From: JACVRW01 sp046735115
Lineage (GTDB): Bacteria > Actinomycetota > Thermoleophilia > Solirubrobacterales > Thermoleophilaceae
Length of the DNA: 12,191 nucleotides
Direction of reading: 5' to 3'
Assembly: GCA_046735115.1 (NCBI GenBank)
Contig: JBKPSR010000160.1
Location: 1 to 12,191 of the forward strand
Below are positions 1-6,112 of this stretch, one piece after another (positions within the stretch are counted from its first letter, which is position 1; each line of letters opens with the position of its first letter). The notes under the pieces are model-generated. The model did not search any database. It was not told the DNA's origin and worked only from the letters and a program-made list of their open reading frames with translations. Position numbers and translations under genes: made by a program.

Positions 1-1
1 G

Positions 2-763
2 ATCCTGCCGCTCACCTTCAAGGGCGTGAAGTCGATGCAGCGGCTTCAGACGCTCCAGCCCGAGATCAAGAAGATCCAGGAGCGCTACAAGGACGACCGG
101 CAGCGCATGAACCAGGAGGTCATGGCCTTCTACCAGCGCGAAAAGGTCAACCCGCTCGGATCATGCCTCCCGCTGGTCCTCCAGATCCCCTTCTTCATCT
201 CGCTCTTCTACCTGCTGCGCTCGGACGAGTTCAAAGCAGACATCGCCGGGAATGCCGCCTTCGGCCCGATCGACAATCTGGCCGAGAAGGTCACCGACCC
301 CGTCCTCCTCGGCGTGCTGATCGTGCTCTACGTGGGCACCCAGCTCGCTGCCAGCGCGGTGACGGCGATCAGCGCCGACCCGACGCAGCGACGCATCATG
401 TTCGCGCTGCCGTTCGTGTTCGTGATCTTCATCATCAACTTCCAGGCCGGCCTGATCGTGTACTGGATCACGACCAACGTCTGGACGATCGGCCAGCAGC
501 TGCTCGTCCGGAAGCTCTATCCGAAGCCTGCGCTGGCAACGGCGGGGGCCGCCGCGGTCGGCGGCGACGGCGGCCAACCCGCCCGAGGCAAGCCGCCGCC
601 CGCGGCGCCGACGCCGAGCGCCGGCAACGGGGCGGACAAGCCGGCGAAGGAGAAGGCCAAGGCGAAGGCCGAGGCTAAGGCGCCGGCCGGCAACAGCGGG
701 CCCGCGAAGGCCCCGCCGCAGTCGCCGCGCAAGAAGAAGAAGCGCTCGGGGCGCCGGCGGTGA
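2..763 (+). CDS. yidC: YidC/Oxa1 membrane protein insertase, 5' end missing
   Basis: C-terminal 253 residues of the insertase that places proteins in the cytoplasmic membrane, alone or with SecYEG. The reading frame is open to the window edge, so the start lies upstream. Visible in order: the end of a membrane segment (ILPLTF), the charged cytoplasmic hairpin with the family signature around KSMQRLQTLQPEIKKIQ, a membrane segment at LPLVLQIPFFISLFYLL, a short outer loop, a second at VLLGVLIVLYVGTQLAAS, and a final hydrophobic pair around IMFALPFVFVIFIINF and GLIVYWITTNVWTIGQQ. The last ~75 residues are a low-complexity Ala/Lys/Pro/Gly tail ending in KKKKRSGRRR. Such basic tails in other YidC/Oxa1 proteins help bind the ribosome; that role here is inferred. 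The jag gene follows after 13 bases, as in most origin regions, so co-transcription is likely. Confidence 0.95.
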   Translation: MLPLTFKGVKSMQRLQTLQPEIKKIQERYKDDRQRMNQEVMAFYQREKVNPLGSCLPLVLQIPFFISLFYLLRSDEFKADIAGNAAFGPIDNLAEKVTDPVLLGVLIVLYVGTQLAASAVTAISADPTQRRIMFALPFVFVIFIINFQAGLIVYWITTNVWTIGQQLLVRKLYPKPALATAGAAAVGGDGGQPARGKPPPAAPTPSAGNGADKPAKEKAKAKAEAKAPAGNSGPAKAPPQSPRKKKKRSGRRR

Positions 764-776
764 GGCCGGGACACTC

Positions 777-1466
777 GTGTCGGTGAGCGAGGAGCCACGT
801 CCGGAAGAGCTCGTCGCCGAGGCGGAGGGTGACACGCTCGGCGAGGCGAAGTGGGCGGCCATGAAGGAGCTCGAGGTCCGCTTCCCGGGCCTCACGGCCG
901 ACTGCGTGCGCTTCGACGTGGCGGAGGACGCGGGTGCCGACAGCCCCGCCCGCGTGCGGGCGGAGGTGGACCGGGAGGCCTGGCGCGAGGTGGCGGGCAC
1001 CATTCCCGAGGAAGCCGCCGAGCGCGTGCGGGCGATCGTGACGCGCGTCGTGAACGCGCTCGGGCTCCATGCCACGGTCGACATCGACGAGACCGGCGAC
1101 GAGATCCGCGCCACCGTCAACGGGGACGATCTCGGGCTCCTGATCGGAAAGCACGGCACGACCATCGACGCCCTTCAGCACCTGGCCTTTCGCGCCGCGT
1201 TTCGCGGCGACGCGCTCCGCAAGCAGGTGATCGTGGACGCGGCCGGATACCGGGAGCGGCGCGAGGGCGCACTGCACCGGATGGCCGACCGGGCGGCGGC
1301 GGAGGCGCTCCGCTACGGCCGGCCGGTCGAGCTCGAGCCGATGCGTGCGACGGAGCGCAAGATCGTCCACACGTACCTGAGCGAGCGCAGCGACGTGGGG
1401 ACGCACAGCGAGGGCGACGAGCCGGACCGCCGGCTGGTGGTAAGTCCCGTTGAGCGTTTCTCGTGA
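777..1466 (+). CDS. jag: Jag/KhpB-type KH-R3H RNA-binding protein
   Basis: 229-residue cytoplasmic RNA-binding protein of the SpoIIIJ-associated (Jag, KhpB, EloR) family, linked in Gram-positive bacteria to cell elongation and post-transcriptional control. Residues ~15-70 resemble a Jag N-terminal domain (GDTLGEAKWAAMKELEVRF). A KH domain covers ~85-160, with its GxxG loop as IGKHG at 123-127. An R3H domain is near the C-terminus, with R194 and H198 in the pattern RKIVH, followed by the usual DVGTHSEGDEPDRRLVVSP ending. The start is GTG at 777; GTG at 783, two codons later, is equally possible. It lies 13 bases after yidC, the usual arrangement. Its stop codon (1464-1466) falls inside a parS-like site and 17 bases inside rsmG, so the three genes are probably one transcript. 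Confidence 0.93.
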   Translation: MSVSEEPRPEELVAEAEGDTLGEAKWAAMKELEVRFPGLTADCVRFDVAEDAGADSPARVRAEVDREAWREVAGTIPEEAAERVRAIVTRVVNALGLHATVDIDETGDEIRATVNGDDLGLLIGKHGTTIDALQHLAFRAAFRGDALRKQVIVDAAGYRERREGALHRMADRAAAEALRYGRPVELEPMRATERKIVHTYLSERSDVGTHSEGDEPDRRLVVSPVERFS

Positions 1467-2175
1467 AACCCCCGATCCTCCGCATTCGCGGGGCGGGGGG
1501 CAGGCGCTCCTGAAGAGCGCTCAGGTCGAGCGCCTGCTGGAGGCGCTGGCGGCAGAGCCGGATCCGCACACGACGGTCTCCGCCCCTGAGGCGGCGCTCG
1601 AGGTTCACGTGGCCGACAGCCTGTCCGGGCTGGAGGTCCCGGAGCTGTCCTCCGCGCGCCGGATAGCGGATATCGGCGCAGGTGCAGGCTTTCCCGGGCT
1701 GGTCCTGGCGGTGGCTCTCCCTCGAGCCGAGGTTGACCTCATCGAATCGGTGGGGCGCAAGACCGCGGTGATGGATCGGCTGATTCAGGCGGCGGAGCTG
1801 AGGAATGCCCGCTCAGTGACGGCGCGCGCCGAGGATTGGGCGCGTGTGCCGCCCGCGCTGGGCGGCGGACGCGAGGCCTACGACGTGGCGACGGCGCGTG
1901 CTGTGGGGCCGCTGGCGCTGCTCGTGGAGTATGCGGCGCCGTTGTTGCGGCTGGATGGGGTGCTGGTGGCGTGGAAGGGTGCTCGGGACGCGGATGAGGA
2001 GGCCGCGGGCGCTGCGGCTGCCGAGAAGCTGGGCATGGCGGTGAAGAAGGTGGTTCCGGTGCAGCCGTACGAGGCCTCCGAGAACCGGCATCTGCACGTG
2101 TTGCGCAAGACCGCGCCCACCCCGCCGGAGTTCCCGAGGCGGGCGGGGATGGCACGAAAGCGCCCGCTGGCCTGA
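1450..2175 (+). CDS. rsmG: 16S rRNA (guanine527-N7)-methyltransferase RsmG
   Basis: 241-residue Rossmann-fold methyltransferase that uses S-adenosylmethionine to methylate N7 of G527 in 16S rRNA; loss of RsmG causes low-level streptomycin resistance in several bacteria. The SAM-binding glycine motif is DIGAGAGFPG at 74-83, followed by the acidic strand end LIES (E99), then YDVATARAVGPLA (144-156) and the family ending PPEFPRRAGMARKRPL. The start is TTG at 1450. It is the only workable one: an in-frame TAA lies at 1441-1443, and the next in-frame GTG (1609) would remove the first 53 residues. It overlaps jag by 17 bp, so translation is probably coupled. Codons 3-7 (V-S-R-E-T) are written by a parS-like sequence. 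The N-terminal ~25 residues are otherwise poorly conserved. Confidence 0.95.
   Translation: MSVSRETPDPPHSRGGGQALLKSAQVERLLEALAAEPDPHTTVSAPEAALEVHVADSLSGLEVPELSSARRIADIGAGAGFPGLVLAVALPRAEVDLIESVGRKTAVMDRLIQAAELRNARSVTARAEDWARVPPALGGGREAYDVATARAVGPLALLVEYAAPLLRLDGVLVAWKGARDADEEAAGAAAAEKLGMAVKKVVPVQPYEASENRHLHVLRKTAPTPPEFPRRAGMARKRPLA
1456..1469. promoter_or_regulatory. parS: parS-like ParB-binding site
   Basis: The sequence reads GTTTCTCGTGAAAC. The bacterial chromosomal parS palindrome is GTTTCACGTGAAAC, so 13 of 14 bases match and only the A at position 6 differs. It encodes VSRET in rsmG and contains the TGA stop of jag. parS sites embedded at the start of rsmG as VSRET codons, close to parAB, are known from other bacteria, and a parB gene lies 1.7 kb downstream. 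ParB binding itself is inferred. No other comparable match was seen in this window. Confidence 0.8.
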
Positions 2176-2223
2176 AACGACGGCATTGAGGAGTGGGCCG
2201 TTGTCGAGCGACGATCCTGCCTG

Positions 2224-2242
2224 GGGTCCCCATGCGGGACCC
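2224..2242. repeat. 7-bp hairpin downstream of rsmG
   Basis: GGGTCCC and GGGACCC form a perfect 7-bp inverted repeat around the 5-base loop CATGC, 49 bases after the rsmG stop. There is no T-run after it. It could be a weak terminator or processing signal for the yidC-jag-rsmG transcript, or part of the parA control region. A second, imperfect stem lies just upstream (2177-2184 with 2197-2204). Confidence 0.4.
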
Positions 2243-2301
2243 TGTGCAGGACTGTCGAAGCCGAAGTGATCCGACCCCACCGCTCACTGCCGCCGTTCGC
2301 C

Positions 2302-2330
2302 TGAATCACCAGGCGGCAAAGCAGGATTCA
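2302..2330. repeat. Inverted repeat TGAATC/GATTCA upstream of parA
   Basis: TGAATC (2302-2307) and GATTCA (2325-2330) are perfect inverted 6-mers, 23 bp apart centre to centre, or about two helical turns. They sit 41-69 bp upstream of the likely -10 of parA. The spacing suits an operator for a dimeric regulator, but nothing identifies one, and 6-mers can pair by chance. Confidence 0.25.
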
Positions 2331-2332
2331 CC

Positions 2333-2348
2333 CGTTCGCCCCCGAACG
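2333..2348. repeat. Inverted repeat CGTTCG/CGAACG upstream of parA
   Basis: CGTTCG, four C residues, then CGAACG: a perfect 6-bp inverted repeat ending 22 bp before the likely -10 hexamer of parA, overlapping the place where a -35 or operator would be. The 9-mer CCGTTCGCC containing its left arm also occurs at 2293-2301. A regulatory role for parAB is possible but unproven. Confidence 0.3.
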
Positions 2349-2370
2349 CCTTTCCGACCGATCCGAACCG

Positions 2371-2376
2371 TACTTT
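2371..2376 (+). promoter_or_regulatory. Likely -10 element of a leaderless parA promoter
   Basis: TACTTT fits the actinobacterial TANNNT -10 pattern and ends exactly 8 bases before the parA ATG, so transcription would begin at or next to the A of the start codon. No Shine-Dalgarno sequence precedes that ATG, which fits a leaderless mRNA. No convincing -35 was found. Confidence 0.5.
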
Positions 2377-2384
2377 CGACCTCG

Positions 2385-3143
2385 ATGGGCACCGTTCTCG
2401 CAGTTGCAAATCAGAAGGGCGGGGTGGGCAAGACCACCACCGCGGTCAACCTCGGCGCCAGCATCGCGGACGGCGGCTACCGGACGCTCTTGGTCGACCT
2501 CGACCCGCAGTGCAACGCGACGGTTGCACTTGGTCTGCCGAAGGACGGCGGGGGCAGCGTCTACGACTGCCTGTCCGGTGAGCTGACGCTCACCGCCGCG
2601 GCCGTCCCGAGCGGGGTCGACGGCCTTGACGTCGTTCCCTCGACCCCGGACCTCGCCGGCGCCAACGTGGAGCTGCCGCGGATCGAGGGCTCGGAGACGA
2701 CACTGCGAGGGCGCCTCGGCAGTGTCCGCGAGCGCTACCTCTTCACACTGCTCGACTGCCCGCCCTCACTCGGCCCGCTCACGGTCAACGCCCTGGTCGC
2801 GGCGGATCGCGTCATCGTCCCCGTCCAGACCGAGTACTTCGCGCTCGAGGGGCTGGCGCAGCTGCTCGACACGCTCTCGCTGATCCAGCGCGAGCTGAAC
2901 CCGCGCCTGACCGTCCTCGGGATGATCCTGACGATGCACGACGGGCGCACGCGGCTCGCGCGTGACGTCGAGCGCGAGGTCCGCGAGCACTTTCCCACGC
3001 TCGTCTTCGACACCGTCGTACCGCGCAACGTCCGGCTCGGCGAGGCGCCGAGCTTCGGGCTTCCGGTGCTCCGGCACGCGCCGCACAGCCCGGGGAGCGC
3101 GGCCTACCTGAAGCTGGCCAAGGAGGTGGCGGCGCGTGGCTGA
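2385..3143 (+). CDS. parA: Chromosome-partitioning ATPase ParA (Soj)
   Basis: 252-residue ParA/MinD-type ATPase that works with ParB-parS to separate the new origins; in the family the ATP-bound dimer binds DNA non-specifically and ParB stimulates hydrolysis. The deviant Walker A box KGGVGKTT is at residues 11-18 with the signature lysine K11; DLDPQCNAT (38-46) is the switch I region; the Walker B aspartate is in LLDCPP (112-117). Other family blocks are VPVQTEYFALEGL (135-147) and RNVRLGEAPSFG (224-235). The frame is open back to about 2193, but homology begins at the ATG at 2385, which gives the usual Soj length. No ribosome site precedes it; see the -10 element at 2371. The last 8 bases overlap parB, indicating translational coupling. 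Confidence 0.97.
   Translation: MGTVLAVANQKGGVGKTTTAVNLGASIADGGYRTLLVDLDPQCNATVALGLPKDGGGSVYDCLSGELTLTAAAVPSGVDGLDVVPSTPDLAGANVELPRIEGSETTLRGRLGSVRERYLFTLLDCPPSLGPLTVNALVAADRVIVPVQTEYFALEGLAQLLDTLSLIQRELNPRLTVLGMILTMHDGRTRLARDVEREVREHFPTLVFDTVVPRNVRLGEAPSFGLPVLRHAPHSPGSAAYLKLAKEVAARG
3121..3126 (+). promoter_or_regulatory. Shine-Dalgarno sequence of parB
   Basis: AGGAGG inside the last codons of parA, 9 bases before the GTG at 3136. This supports that GTG as the parB start over the ATG eight codons further in (3160). It is the clearest ribosome site in the window, in contrast to parA, which has none. Confidence 0.8.
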
Positions 3144-4023
3144 CGCACAGCAGCGCGGGATGGGACGGGGGCTCTCGGCCATCCTTCCGCGGAACGGGAA
3201 GGTCGAGGACGGTCTGCGCGAGATCCCGCCAGACCTGATCCAGCCGAACTCGCGCCAGCCCCGGCAGACCTTCGACCACGCTCGGCTCGCCGAGCTGGCC
3301 GACTCCATACGCGCGCGCGGCGTGCTGCAACCGGTCGTCGTTACGCCGTTAGCCGGCGGCCGCTTCGAGCTCGTGGCCGGCGAGCGCCGCCTGCGCGCCG
3401 CCCAGATGGCCGGCCTCGAGACGATCCCGGCGCTCGTCCGCGACACCGAGGACTGGGAGCGACTGGATCTCGCGCTCGCCGAGAACATGGCCCGGGTCGA
3501 CCTGAATCCGATCGAGGAGGCACGCGCCTGCGCGATGCTCGTGGACGACCTCGGCCTGACGAAGCGGGAGGTCGGCCGCAGGGTCGGCCGCAGCCGGGTC
3601 GCGATCTCGAACCTGGTCAGGCTGCTGGAGCTCCCCGAGGAGGCGCTCGAGCTGATCGAGCGCGGCGATCTCACCGAGGGCCACGGCCGCGCTCTCCTGC
3701 TCTGCAAGGACCACGCCGGCCGGCGCAGCCTGGCGCGCGAGGCCCGCGACTCCGGGTGGTCGGTCCGCGAGACCGAGCGGCGTGCCCGCGAGGCGGAGGG
3801 CCAGCCGGAGCCCGAGCCGAAGCGCTTCAGCCGCGCGCTCCATCCCGACCTCGCCGAGGCCCTGGCAGCGGCCGAGGATACGCTCTCGGCGGCCCTCGGC
3901 CGGCCGGTCAAGGTGCGCGCAAAGGGGGAGGGCTGCCGCCTGGAGCTCGACTTCGACACCCCCGCCGAGGCGGTCGCACTGGCCGAGCGGATTCTGGCGC
4001 GCGGCCACCTGCGGGCCGCCTGA
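3136..4023 (+). CDS. parB: Chromosome-partitioning protein ParB (Spo0J)
   Basis: 295-residue parS-binding CTPase clamp that loads at parS, spreads on DNA and recruits SMC and ParA. It shows the N-terminal GRGLSAIL motif (10-17), typical of the ParA-contacting tail, then PNSRQPRQTFD at 37-47, the CTP-binding GERRLRAA (82-89), and ENMARVDLNPIEEA at 116-129. The helix-turn-helix for parS follows (LTKREVGRRVGRSRVAISNLV, about 141-161), then EGHGRALL (171-178). Residues ~230-290 form the C-terminal dimerisation domain after a Pro/Glu-rich linker. It starts at GTG 3136 with a strong Shine-Dalgarno sequence and overlaps parA by 8 bp. A hairpin follows four bases after the stop, so parAB seems to end the operon. 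All key residues are present. Confidence 0.97.
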   Translation: MADAQQRGMGRGLSAILPRNGKVEDGLREIPPDLIQPNSRQPRQTFDHARLAELADSIRARGVLQPVVVTPLAGGRFELVAGERRLRAAQMAGLETIPALVRDTEDWERLDLALAENMARVDLNPIEEARACAMLVDDLGLTKREVGRRVGRSRVAISNLVRLLELPEEALELIERGDLTEGHGRALLLCKDHAGRRSLAREARDSGWSVRETERRAREAEGQPEPEPKRFSRALHPDLAEALAAAEDTLSAALGRPVKVRAKGEGCRLELDFDTPAEAVALAERILARGHLRAA

Positions 4024-4027
4024 ACGA

Positions 4028-4054
4028 CGGAGCCCCGCGCTAAGCGGGGCTCCG
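4028..4054. terminator. Hairpin terminator between parB and tRNA-Ile
   Basis: An 11-bp perfect stem (4028-4038 with 4044-4054, left arm CGGAGCCCCGC) and a 5-base loop start 4 bases after the parB stop. No T-run follows on either strand, as is common in GC-rich actinobacteria. The tRNA on the opposite strand ends 26 bases away, so one hairpin probably terminates both converging transcripts. Confidence 0.8.
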
Positions 4055-4080
4055 GCACTCGCCTGTTGAACGAGATTCTA

Positions 4081-4154
4081 TGGGCGATCCTGGACTCGAA
4101 CCAGGGACCTCGTCCTTATCAGAGACGCGCTCTAACCGACTGAGCTAATCGCCC
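4081..4154 (-). tRNA. tRNA-Ile (anticodon GAT)
   Basis: Read on the minus strand, a full cloverleaf is visible. The acceptor stem GGGCGAT pairs with ATCGCCC, followed by discriminator A. The D-arm is GCTC...GAGC. The anticodon loop is CTGATAA with anticodon GAT (plus strand 4118-4120), on a stem closed by one T-G pair. The T-arm is CCTGG TTCGAGT CCAGG. CCA is not encoded, so it must be added after transcription. The 74-base gene stands alone, whereas tRNA-Ile(GAT) in many bacteria lies in the rRNA operon spacer. Confidence 0.97.
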
Positions 4155-4165
4155 GGAGAGGGCCG

Positions 4166-4171
4166 ATTGTA
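4166..4171 (-). promoter_or_regulatory. Likely -10 element of the tRNA-Ile promoter
   Basis: On the minus strand this reads TACAAT, five of six bases of TATAAT, and ends 11 bases before the first base of the tRNA, giving a leader of only a few bases. No good -35 hexamer lies 16-18 bp upstream. Confidence 0.5.
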
Positions 4172-4200
4172 GCGTCGGCGTCGCTGCTTCCATCCGGCTC

Positions 4201-4206
4201 TAGACT
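4201..4206 (+). promoter_or_regulatory. Likely -10 element of a leaderless BFN-gene promoter
   Basis: TAGACT fits TANNNT and ends exactly 8 bases before the ATG at 4215, the same spacing as TACTTT before parA. Transcription would start at the start codon. It lies back to back with the tRNA promoter. A -35 element was not recognised. Confidence 0.45.
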
Positions 4207-4214
4207 GTCGAGGG

Positions 4215-4709
4215 ATGCAGGAGATGGTGATCTACGGCGTCAGCTTCGACATGGTCGGGAAGCAGCCGATCGTGCTTCTGAAGACGCGCGACGGCAACAA
4301 GTTCCTCCCGATCTGGATCGGTCATCCGGAGGCCGCCGCCATCCTCATGAAGCTCCAGGGGGCCAACACTCCTCGGCCGATGACGCACGACCTGATCAGC
4401 GAGATGCTGTCGGAGCTCGAGGTCAGCTGCACGCGCGTGGCGGTCACGGAGCTCCGCGAGAACACCTTCTATGCCGAGGTCACGCTTCAGCTGAACGGGC
4501 GCGAGATCCCGATCGACTCGCGGCCGTCCGACGCCCTCGCCCTCGCGGTCCGCACCGGCGCCCCCATCTTCGCCGCCGAGGACGTGATCACCGAGTCCGC
4601 CATCGAGTTCGAGCACGAGGTGGAGGACACGGAGGAGGTCGTCGAGAAGTTCAAGGACTTCCTCGACAACGTCACGCCCGAGGATTTCGCGAACGGCGAG
4701 GAGCAGTAG
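4215..4709 (+). CDS. Bifunctional nuclease (BFN/DUF151) domain protein
   Basis: 164-residue protein of the BFN family (PF02577), which includes Thermotoga TM0160, mycobacterial homologues and the plant bifunctional nucleases reported to cut RNA and DNA. The exact role in bacteria is unclear. The domain covers residues 3-135: a strand-rich start (VIYGVSFD...PIVLLKTRDGNKFLPIWIG), the signature GHPEAAAILMKLQG, RPMTHDL, and SRPSDALALAVRTGAPIFA. The last ~30 residues are very acidic (EFEHEVEDTEEVVEKFKDFLDN), similar in place to the UVR-like tails of some relatives. ATG 4215 fits the leaderless model; ATG 4224 would suit the weak GAGGG at 4210-4214. No operon partner: it diverges from the tRNA, and its last 38 bases overlap the 3' end of the opposing aminotransferase gene. 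Confidence 0.92.
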   Translation: MQEMVIYGVSFDMVGKQPIVLLKTRDGNKFLPIWIGHPEAAAILMKLQGANTPRPMTHDLISEMLSELEVSCTRVAVTELRENTFYAEVTLQLNGREIPIDSRPSDALALAVRTGAPIFAAEDVITESAIEFEHEVEDTEEVVEKFKDFLDNVTPEDFANGEEQ

Positions 4710-6033
4710 CCGGAAGCGGCAGCTGGACGACGTCGGCGCCGGGCGGCTGGTCCGCGACGGGCGCCGGGGGAGGCTCGACCGCCTGGAGCTCGCCGGTAAG
4801 CGTGCCGTAGAGCTGCACCTGCTCCGTGACCACCTCGCCGATCCGGCGGATGCCCTCGCGGATCGCGTTCTCATCCGAGCCTGAGAAGTTGAGCCGCATG
4901 GCGTTGCGGCCGCGGCCGTCGAGAAACGCCGCCTCGCCCGGCACGAAGGCGACGTTCTCGTGCAGGGCGCGAGCGAGCAGGTCGGTGGTGTCGATGAAGT
5001 CGGGCAGCGTCGCCCAGATGAACAGCCCTCCGGACGGGCGCGTCCACTCGGCCTGTGGCGGGAAGTGGTCGGCCAGCGCGTCGAGCATCGTGTCCCGCCG
5101 CCCGCGGTAGATCTCGGTGAGCGACTCGACATAGTCACGCCAGTGGCCCTCGGCGAAGTAGGCCTGGACCATCAGCTGCGACAGCGTCGACGTGCAGAGG
5201 TCGGCCGCCTGCTTGCCGAGGTTGATCTTCTCGAGCACCGGCGGCGGGGCGACCACCCAGCCGAGCCGGATTCCCGGCGAGAGGATCTTCGAGAACGTGC
5301 CGAGGTACATCACGCACACGCCGCCGTCGAGCGACAGAAGCGGCGAAGGCGGGTCGCCCTCGTAGCGCAGGAGCCCGTAGGGGTTGTCCTCGAGGATCAG
5401 GAGCTCACGCTCGTGAGCCACCTCGACCAGTCGCCGGCGGCGCGGCAGGGACATCGTCACGCCCGCCGGGTTCTGGAAGCTCGGGACCGTGTAGATGAAC
5501 TTCGGCCGTCTGCCCTCGCGGTCGAGCCGGTCGAGGGTGCTCTCCAGGAGGTCGACCCGCATGCCGTCGGCGTCCATGTCGATCTGGACGACGTCGGCCT
5601 GGTAGGCCGTGAAGACGGACGCCGCCCCCGGGTAGGTCGGCCCCTCGGCGACGACCACGTCGCCGGGATCGATGAGGGTCTTCGTGACGAGATCGATCAC
5701 CTGCTGGCCGCCCGTGGTGACGAGCATGTCCTCGAGATCGACCCTCATCCCCTCCGCGGACATCACCTCGGCGATGCAGGCCTTCGTCTCCTCGAGGCCC
5801 TCCGTGGGCCCGTACTGGAGGGCCTTCGCGCAGGACTCGGAGGCGATCCGCTGCGCCACCGCCGCGAAGGTGTCGGGCGGAAAGGTGCTCGTGTCGGGCA
5901 GGCCGCCGGCGAGCGAGATCACCTCGGGCCGCGCCGTGACCGCCATCAGGTCCCGCATCGCGGAGGACTTCATGACCTTGGTTCGCGAGGCGAACAGGCC
6001 GGCGTAGCGCTCGATGTCGCGGGAGGAGCTCAT
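4672..6033 (-). CDS. PLP-dependent aminotransferase class I/II (LysN/KAT-like)
   Basis: 453-residue cytoplasmic fold-type I aminotransferase, closest in pattern to the 2-aminoadipate/aromatic (LysN, KAT II, MocR catalytic domain) group. It should move an amino group between an amino acid and a 2-oxo acid; the substrate cannot be read from sequence. Seen: ISLAGGLPDTSTFP (39-52), YGPTEGLEE (74-82), TTGGQQVIDL (106-115), FQNPAGVT (186-193), the PLP-binding LEDNPYG with D216 and Y219, the Schiff-base lysine K249 in GTFSKILSPGIRLGW, and the carboxylate-binding R380 in AMRLNFSG. There is no helix-turn-helix domain, so it is not a MocR regulator. Residues ~415-453 are a Pro/Ala-rich tail beyond the usual end of the fold; its last part is encoded antisense to the BFN gene. 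It is divergent from the DUF4126-like gene across 79 bp. Confidence 0.92.
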   Translation of the reverse strand: MSSSRDIERYAGLFASRTKVMKSSAMRDLMAVTARPEVISLAGGLPDTSTFPPDTFAAVAQRIASESCAKALQYGPTEGLEETKACIAEVMSAEGMRVDLEDMLVTTGGQQVIDLVTKTLIDPGDVVVAEGPTYPGAASVFTAYQADVVQIDMDADGMRVDLLESTLDRLDREGRRPKFIYTVPSFQNPAGVTMSLPRRRRLVEVAHERELLILEDNPYGLLRYEGDPPSPLLSLDGGVCVMYLGTFSKILSPGIRLGWVVAPPPVLEKINLGKQAADLCTSTLSQLMVQAYFAEGHWRDYVESLTEIYRGRRDTMLDALADHFPPQAEWTRPSGGLFIWATLPDFIDTTDLLARALHENVAFVPGEAAFLDGRGRNAMRLNFSGSDENAIREGIRRIGEVVTEQVQLYGTLTGELQAVEPPPAPVADQPPGADVVQLPLPATAPRRSRNPRA

Positions 6034-6112
6034 GCCCTTGAGCAGGAAGGCTTCGCCGCGAGCACGGCGTTAACCTCCCGACGGGCAGGGTACCGACCCT
6101 TGCGCGCCGCCC

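Noticed and set aside
1603..1614. CACGTG core in rsmG as a second parS
   Set aside because: Flanks match the parS palindrome poorly, and the codons encode the conserved EVHVADSL stretch of RsmG.
2193..2384. Possible 64-residue N-terminal extension of ParA
   Set aside because: The extra residues do not resemble ParA. The ATG at 2385 gives the usual length and is preceded by a -10-like element.
2766..4058. 430-codon open frame on the minus strand across parA and parB
   Set aside because: Antisense to two well-supported genes; Arg/Ser-rich composition typical of shadow frames in GC-rich DNA, no recognisable domain.
4734..4766. CGGCGCC/GGCGCCG inverted repeat as a terminator between the converging BFN and aminotransferase genes
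   Set aside because: The loop is 19 bases, the arms are GC-only and fall in aminotransferase coding sequence, and there is no T-run.
4200..5138. 312-codon minus-strand frame over the BFN gene and the aminotransferase 3' half
   Set aside because: It is the wrong frame of the aminotransferase and antisense to BFN; no family features.
6034..6112. Promoters in the 79-bp divergent gap between the aminotransferase and DUF4126-like genes
   Set aside because: Promoters must exist nearby, but no -10/-35 pair stands out on either strand. The AGGGT/ACCCT pair (6087-6100) is too short to call an operator.
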